Shown one piece after another: positions 1-6,500 of a stretch of 8,252 nucleotides of DNA; position 1 is the first letter of the stretch; each line of letters begins with the position of its first letter. Location of the stretch: positions 1-8,252 of the forward strand of contig UQXI01000064.1 of the NCBI GenBank assembly GCA_900544975.1. Direction: 5' to 3'. The stretch comes from an uncultured Eubacteriales bacterium (GTDB lineage Bacteria > Bacillota > Clostridia > Oscillospirales > Oscillospiraceae). Both the position numbers and the translations under genes were made by a program. Under the pieces are notes generated by a model that searched no databases, was not told the DNA's origin, and saw only the letters and a list, made by a program, of their open reading frames with translations.

Positions 1-28
1 GGAGTTCAGACGTGTGCTCTTCCGATCT
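1..28 (+). other. Illumina TruSeq adapter remnant (not genomic)
   Basis: The first 28 bases match, as I remember it, the 3' part of the TruSeq read-2 adapter, ending in the typical CTCTTCCGATCT. Genomic sequence should therefore begin at base 29. Any reading frame starting in this stretch, such as the one opening at base 14, is artificial. This is untrimmed library sequence at a contig end. Confidence 0.97.
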
Positions 29-115
29 AGGCTCGTTTTGCAGGATCCCGTCTGGAAGGACGTAAAGTTTTACATCAAATCCACCCACATCTATGAGTCA
101 AAACGTCCTTTTCAT
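29..115. other. unassigned contig-edge sequence
   Basis: I see no supportable gene here. A plus-strand frame runs in from the edge and stops at TGA 94-96, and could be the last 21 codons of a truncated gene ending just before the hairpin at 116-150. A second frame stops at TAA 63-65. Neither tail shows a recognisable motif, and upstream sequence is lost at the adapter junction. Confidence 0.3.
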
Positions 116-150
116 AAAAAATCCCCGGAAGACAGCCTGTCTTCCGGGGG
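116..150 (-). terminator. intrinsic terminator of tRNA-Thr, possibly bidirectional
   Basis: An 11-bp GC-rich stem pairs CCCCGGAAGAC (123-133) with GTCTTCCGGGG (139-149) around a 5-nt loop. On the minus strand the stem is followed by a U run (complement of A116-121), giving a standard rho-independent terminator that begins about 5 nt past the tRNA CCA end. On the plus strand the stem is followed by T151-155, so it could also stop a plus-strand gene coming from the left. Confidence 0.9.
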
Positions 151-154
151 TTTT

Positions 155-230
155 TGGAGCTGGAAACGTGACTTGAACACGCGACCTGCTGATTACGAAT
201 CAGCTGCTCTACCGACTGAGCTATTCCAGC
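155..230 (-). tRNA. tRNA-Thr (anticodon CGT)
   Basis: This is a 76-nt tRNA on the minus strand that folds as a full cloverleaf. The acceptor stem is GCTGGAA/TTCCAGC, the D stem GCTC/GAGC and the anticodon stem GCTGA/TCAGC with loop TTCGTAA. The variable loop has 5 nt, and the T stem is GCGTG/CACGT (one G-U pair) with loop TTCAAGT. The anticodon CGT lies at 195-197 and reads ACG (threonine). The discriminator base is T, followed by an encoded CCA (155-157), as is common in Firmicutes. It has its own promoter and terminator and appears to be transcribed alone. All stems pair, so it looks functional. Confidence 0.97.
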
Positions 231-252
231 AAAGCGCCTCAATACAGATCTT

Positions 253-281
253 ATTATACTAAATTCTCTTGAGTTTGTCAA
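253..281 (-). promoter_or_regulatory. consensus sigma-A promoter of tRNA-Thr
   Basis: On the minus strand, -35 TTGACA (276-281) and -10 TATAAT (253-258) are separated by exactly 17 nt. Both boxes and the spacing match the vegetative consensus perfectly. Transcription should start near 246, about 16 nt before the mature tRNA 5' end at 230. A full-consensus promoter fits a strongly expressed stable RNA gene. Confidence 0.93.
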
Positions 282-437
282 TCCAAAAAAATGAAATGTC
301 CAGGTCGGCAGCATTTACGTTTGGTACCAGGCAGCTGTGTTGAGACTGGTGCGCAACACCCAGTTGCTCCCTCTCGGGTCATGCGTAGGGAACGGTCTTG
401 AACGTTCCGTTCGTTTGTGGGGGCGAAAGATGGCGCA

Positions 438-463
438 GGCGGAGCGGTCAAGACCGCTCCGCC
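438..463 (-). terminator. perfect GC-rich hairpin, possible 3'-end structure
   Basis: GGCGGAGCGGTC (438-449) and GACCGCTCCGCC (452-463) form a perfect 12-bp inverted repeat separated by two bases, which in RNA would leave about 11 bp with a 4-nt loop. It lies about 120 nt past the protease stop codon. No U tract follows on either strand, so it may protect the 3' end or help rho-dependent or pausing-based termination rather than act as a classical terminator. A smaller inverted repeat, GGAACG/CGTTCC, lies at 389-408. Confidence 0.45.
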
Positions 464-515
464 CTCCCCTGATCCGGCGGATTGACCCACATTCCACGGG
501 GAAAGGACCAGCGCT

Positions 516-551
516 GCAGAAAGGTCCCGGGCCGCAGCCCGGGGCCTCTGC
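516..551 (-). terminator. candidate 3'-end hairpin of the protease gene
   Basis: A long hairpin begins about 32 nt downstream of the protease stop. A 10-bp stem (523-532 with 537-546, one G-U pair, loop CGCA) is extended by GCAGA/TCTGC (516-520 with 547-551) across a 2-nt bulge. The U-rich tract after it is poor, so intrinsic termination is uncertain. Its position directly after the gene and its stability make it the best candidate for the transcript's 3' end. A small hairpin at 569-583 (GGACTG/CAGTCC) sits even closer and reaches into the stop codon. Confidence 0.5.
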
Positions 552-582
552 GAAAGGGAGTCAATCAGGGACTGTCACAGTC

Positions 583-3500
583 CTACACATTCTCACAATA
601 GCGCAGAAAGATGACTGCAATCTGCGCCCGGGTAGCGCTGCCTCGGGGGTTCAGCAGGCCCTCCATCCCAACAATGAGCCCCTGGTCCACCGACCAGGCC
701 ATGGGCGCCCTGGCATAATCGTGAATGGCGTTTTGATCTTCAAACTCCTCCAGGTCATAGGTTCCCGTCACGTCTTTCCCTGTCAATTGAGCATACCGGT
801 ACAGGAATGTCACCATCTGCTCTCGGGTCACTGGCGCGTTGGGCGCAAAATCCCAGGCGCTGACCCCTTGGGCGATGCCGTTTTGAGCCGCCCAAGTCAC
901 AGCCTTGCCGTAGAACCGGTCCATATCCACATCCCGGAAGGGGCATTCTCCCTCTGTCGCCGGCTCTCCGGCCATCCGATATAGCGTCGTTACCAGCTGT
1001 CCACGGGTCAGCGTACCCATGGGCTGGAACAGGTCGTCCGCTACGCCGTTCATAATGCCCCGTTGAACTACAAAGTCTACTCCCTCATGATACCAGCGGC
1101 TGTGATCCACATCCCGGAAATTCCGGGACGGGCAGGGATTGCTACCTGCCGGTACGATGCGGGTTTCTACCTCTTTGCACACGGAGCAGACGTGGGTCTC
1201 CAGACCGTCGTGGAAGCAATCCGCCTCCTTCTCCACGGTCCATTCGCCAAAGCTGTGGCCCAGAGCGGGTGTGAACGTATCCCGGTAAGTAACGTCGCAA
1301 ACCGTACAGGTGTGGAGGGTGTAGCCCTCCGCTTCACAGGTAGACGGCACTACGGTGTCCTGGCACGTGTGGCCCTTGGCGGGAATCTCCCGGATCTCCG
1401 TCTCCTGGCAACGGGTACAGGCACAGGACTCCTCCCCGGCCTCGGTGCAGGTGGGTTCCCGGGTCACGGTCCAGGCGCCGAAGCTGTGGCCCAGCGCTTC
1501 CACAATCCGGGACTCCTGGGCTCCGCAAGCGGAGCAGATCCGGATCTCATGGCCTGCCTCGGTACAAGTGGCCTCCTGACCCACGGTCCACCCGCCGAAG
1601 CTGTGGCCCTTGGCCGGGATGATCTCGCCCTTGGTCAGAAGCATCCCACAGTCGGTGCAATAGGTGTCGCCAGTATAGCCTTCCTCGGTGCAGGTGGCCT
1701 CCTTGGCATTCCGAAGCTCCGTGTTGGCGTGGGCAAACTCCACCGCCAGCTGTTCCACATAGCCTGGTTTCTCAGCATTGACCTCTTTGTGTGTCACTGT
1801 CACATACGTGTTTTGGCGTCCCCCTTCCTTTACCGCAAAGGTCAAGGTCGCTGCAGGCGCTTCCGCGGCAATTGCATTCCCAGAGAGATAGCCAAGGGTC
1901 ACCGCGCCAGCCGCTCCCACGCTGGCGGTATAGTCGCCGGAAATCTGAATGTCCTTCAGCTCCAGTGCAGCGGCATGGTAAGTGACCACGATCAAGCCAT
2001 TGTTGGACGCCAGATCCACGCCTTGTGCATCCTTGGGGGTCACCACAACCGTGATCTCCTGCTCTCCGTCTTCCACCACCGCATCAGACATGGGCGCCGC
2101 CTGGTCCATGGAGGGAGCCACTCTCGCCATTGTGAAGTAGGCGCTGGGCGTTGCCTCCGCCAAGGTTCCGGTCTGGATCTCCGTTACCTCCACCGGCTCG
2201 GCGTCTGTCAGATCACGAACCGGGTGGCTGGATTCAGCCTGTTTCCTGCTCTCTACTGCATACAGCGCGACAGGTCCTGTAGCACTCCCTATATTGCCAA
2301 TGGGCGTTGCCTCATAGCAAGGATAGGGAGAGGCATCCGGCTTTCCCACCATCTGGTAGAAGGTGCTTGTCTCCCCGTTATAGGCAGACAAATACAGGTT
2401 TCCATCCTCACCGGCAACGAGAGAACAGTACCGGTAGCCCCCATGGCTGGCAAAGTCCTCATATTGGGACAAATTGCTGGCATAGAGCCGCATAAAGGAT
2501 CTGTAGCTGCCGTCATCCTCATATACCCACCAGTTCCAGATGTATCCGCCGTCGTCCAGGAGTACAAAATGCTCTGCATCGTACTCCTCTCCATAACGCT
2601 CGATCCGCTCATAACCCAGGCTGGTCACTGCTACCAGCGCACCGGTGCCTGCAATGTCCAGATAAGTCCGCAAGTTAAAGGACACAGTATCCAGATTCAT
2701 GGGGTCCATTGGAGCGAGGAAATAGCTGTTGTAAACGCCGGTGATTTTGGGCGCATCCTCTGTGGAGAAATACTGGCTGTATTCCAGGTCCCAGAATGGG
2801 GCCTCGGCTGCATTCGCCGCACTGGCTTCTGTTTTGCCTGTGGACGGATTCACACAGTGCATATTCCACTTCCCGGACACATCATCCATCATATACAGCT
2901 TGTCGTTCTTCCGATCCCAGGTCATGGAAATCAGAGACGTATCCAAATCCTTCTCTCTGCTCCAGGTAGGCTGGGTCAAGTCCCAATGAAAGAGCGTGTA
3001 GTCGCCTTCCTGATCCCGGAGCGCACCCTTCAACGTAACCTCTATGGCTTCTACGGTCACCGTACAGGAAGCGGAGAAGTCTGGGTTCCGCACGGAGGTG
3101 GCAGTGATCACCGTTGTTCCAGCTGCCACGCCGGTAACCACACCATCTTCATCCACCGTGGCAACTTCCGGATTGGCCGAGCTCCAGGTGACACTCCGAT
3201 CCGTTAGCGTCCAGGGCAGCACATCGGCAGTCAGCGTCATACTGCTACCCCGAAGGAGCGTCGCCTCCTCTGGGGACACCTGAACGCCCCGGACCTCCTC
3301 TGTGGGGATGGTCCAGTCGCTGCCGGATGTTCGTTCTGGGATGATCAGGCAAGACATCTCGTGGCCCAGATTGTGATAGATCGTATACGTTCCAGACGCA
3401 GGGTCAATTTCAAAATAGTATGCAAAGCTATAGACGCTGCCTCCATAGGACATGGTGGCATAGCTGATCCAGCAGAGCAGGCCGTTATTGGGGTTGATCT

Positions 3501-6500
3501 CCATCGTCTGCAAATACTGGGTCGTAGAAAGCGTGGTCTGAACCACCAGCTCCGCACCAGAAAGCGCCCCTGCTTCCAGCTGGGTTTCAAACAGATAGGC
3601 ATCCCGGGTGTTGATTTCTCCATTGCCGTCTAAATCTGCATACTCCTGGTGATCAATTTCTGTACGGGCTCCGGTGGCATAGTCCAGCAGCGCTTGCACG
3701 TCGTCGGAATTCACACGCCCATCTCCATTAAAATCGTATTGCACCGACTGTTCCGGATGTAGGCTGTCCAAGGTAAAACGCCAAATCTTACCCGTGCCGT
3801 ATTCATTGCAGTAAAAGACGCCATCTTGGTCGCAAGCCAGCGTATTGGTGGTGACAGGGATCTGCCCCACTTCCTGGACCTCAGCCGTAAACATGTCCAC
3901 TGTTACGAGATTGCCATCTGCTACACCATAGACCTTCCCATCCGCCGGGTTATAGGCCATATCCGTCAGCACTATGCCCAGATTCGCAACCCTGGTCAAA
4001 CTGGTCAGGTCATCCTCCGGCATCACATAGAGGTCCCCTTCCTCCGTGGAAGCCAGGACATAGTGGTCCACGATGGTAGCTGCATAGAAGGTCAAATCGG
4101 ATGGTGCATAGCTGGTCAAGTCGCTGCTTTGCGCGTCCCGATTGAAGCTGGTCCAGAACCCCCGGTCCAGATCAAAGGCAATCATCTCCGGCAGTTCATC
4201 CTGCTCCCCCGTCTGCACTTCTACCTTGAAGGTGGCTGTATTCATGGCATAGTCGGTTACCTGTAGCAGGAATTTATTTCCTTGGATCCCTGTCAGATCC
4301 AGGGCATACTGTGCCTCCTCGCCAGCCTGAATCTCCTGCTGCGCGCCTACACGCTGAAGCAACTTGGTTCCGGAACTGTGGTACAGGGAAACCGCGGCTA
4401 CATACTGATTATCCCGAGCGGTCACCAGCATAGTATCGTTGATCAAGCTGACAAGAATGTCCGTTACCTCGGGAGCTGTGTTATCTACCACTGCCGCAAT
4501 CCGGAAGGACGCCCCATCACCCAGCGCCTCCCAGTCTACGGTGGCGCTTCCATCTGCACTGTAGGAAACGTTGTATTCCGGCGCCAAGGTAAGGGAAAGC
4601 TCCACCTGGTCTCCCTCCTGCACGCCCCGCGGCTGGAAACCTGCCCTGACGTTCAAGCCTGTATTCATCCACTGCTGATAATTGGAGTAATAGTAGGCAG
4701 CAGGAACACTGCCATAAAAGGACTCTGTAAGAACCTCCCCATCCTTGCTCAGGTTCTTCACCTGGTAGCGGGAAGCTGCAGCGTTTCGAATGGGTGCAAA
4801 GTTGATGTAGCTGATTTGATCCCCATTCACCCCGTTGATGGCGTTGCGTTCGGGCATATAATGCGTATCTGTCACCACAGGGTTGCCGCCGAAGTAATAT
4901 TGAGTGCCTGGCTCACGGGCATAGGAAACAAGGAAGCTGTTGCCGCTGATGCCGTTGTTGGCATATAGGTACGGATATCGCCTCTCATCGCCAGTGATAT
5001 ACTCTGACTGACTGCCAATATCAAACATGGACGCATCCGTCCAGTTCCCATAGAAACCCAACACCGGGATCGAGTGCTCCGTCCCCGAAACGCCCTCCTC
5101 CGTCGGTTCACCTGTGATGAATACAAATCCCTCCAGGTATGCGCCAACCGGATAGCGGCTCTGAAGCTCCGCCTTCTGGGCATCCGTCAAAGCCACTGTC
5201 ACTTGAACATGGGCTGTAGCATGGGCCGGCACTGTCACCTTGTTCCCCGTGCTGAAGCTCACTGTGGCGTCCAGACCGGTTGTTTGGGTGTCCATATACC
5301 CAACACCGTTTTCTTCCAAGATCGCTTGGGTGAAAAAGTCAGCAGATAGGGCATACTGCAGCTCCCGATCCGTCATATTGTGGATGTCAAAGGAGAACTG
5401 ATAAGATCCCGTTTTCTCTGGATCATCGCCCAACTCTACCTTTACCTTACCATCCGCATAAGAGTGGGTCGCATCCCGGCCCATCAGAATATAGCTCTCT
5501 GCGGCAATGGCCGCGCCTACATTGGCAAGGCCCGCACCCTGTCGTAAAACGGGATAGTATGCCCCGTCATTTTCCTCCTCCCGCTGTGGAACGGCGGTGG
5601 ACATGAGCAGGCTCTGGGCCAATTGCCGGGATGTGAGACCGGTCTGTTCCTCCAGCCCCTTCTCCCGGATATACTGGCTCACCAAAGCCGCCATACCCGC
5701 CACCTGGGGAGAAGCCATGGAGGTACCGGACATGCTCTCGTAGGCGTCAGAGCCGCCCAGAAGCGGGCCGCCCATTTCGTCTTTGTGGCTGCCATTGACG
5801 GAGTAGATGTTGCCGCCAGGCGCCGTAACCTCCGGCTTCAGCTCCAGAGAACCAGGTACGCCCCAAGAGGAGAACTTACTCATGGTGTGATACGTGCCAG
5901 GCTGTATCTGGGAACTGGCGCCCTGTTCTACCGTCAGTTTCCCTTTGTAGTATCGTATGTTTCCCTGGCTGTCAGTCACCGAAGTGCCCGCCGCCTTCAG
6001 CATGGCGCCATCGGCTCTGGTGACAGAAACGCAGGGTGCAGAATATCGATAGTTCGTCAGGCCCATATTGAGGGAACCAGCCTCGTTGTTATAAACGATG
6101 GTGGCAATCGCCCCCGCCTCTACCGCTGCATTGGCCTTCTGGTAGAAGGGGATTCCTCCCCCCCGGGAACACACCGCAATGGCGCCATCCAGATCCTCGC
6201 CCACAGCGGCCCAATCGGCCTCTGTCCCATAGCCATCTATGAAAACATAATTTTGCTCGCCAGCAATGGTTGTCAGGGGCAAATTTCCATCAGATGTATT
6301 TTGGCTGTACACCACGGTGGAGCCACCCACTGTGAAATATTCTCCCGTAATGCCACAGTTATCCACCGAGGCAACCGCCAAGGAGTTGGTATAGGTCCCT
6401 GGCATACTGTTTGTCTGCATACTGACGCCATCGTCATAGAGGTACCCGCCGCTGCCGGCATTCTCCGGCCAAGCGCCTGCATTACCGGCAGACATCGCCG

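Larger units (their letters stand above)
282..582. other. non-coding gap between protease gene and tRNA
   Basis: This 300-base stretch separates the stop codon of the large minus-strand gene from the tRNA promoter. Short frames cross it on both strands, but none has a ribosome-binding site or a recognisable product. The part from about 400 to 550 is very GC-rich and holds several inverted repeats (389-408, 438-463, 516-551, 569-583), described separately. No RNA gene or mobile element is evident. Confidence 0.6.

Noticed and set aside
14..262. Plus-strand open frame of 82 codons
   Set aside because: It starts inside the sequencing adapter and runs antisense through the terminator, tRNA and promoter; its RDLNTRPADYESAALPTEL part is the common false translation of tRNA antisense DNA.
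1138..1710. Periodic DNA of about 120 bp that might suggest a CRISPR or satellite array
   Set aside because: The period is far too long for CRISPR repeats and the similarity follows codons: it is the coding sequence of the Cys-rich protein repeats.
1063..3207. Plus-strand open frame of 714 codons opposite the protease gene
   Set aside because: It lies wholly antisense to the SLH, Cys-repeat and cohesin-like coding sequence, has no ribosome-binding site, and its translation shows no known motif. The open frame is a shadow of the codon bias of the real gene.
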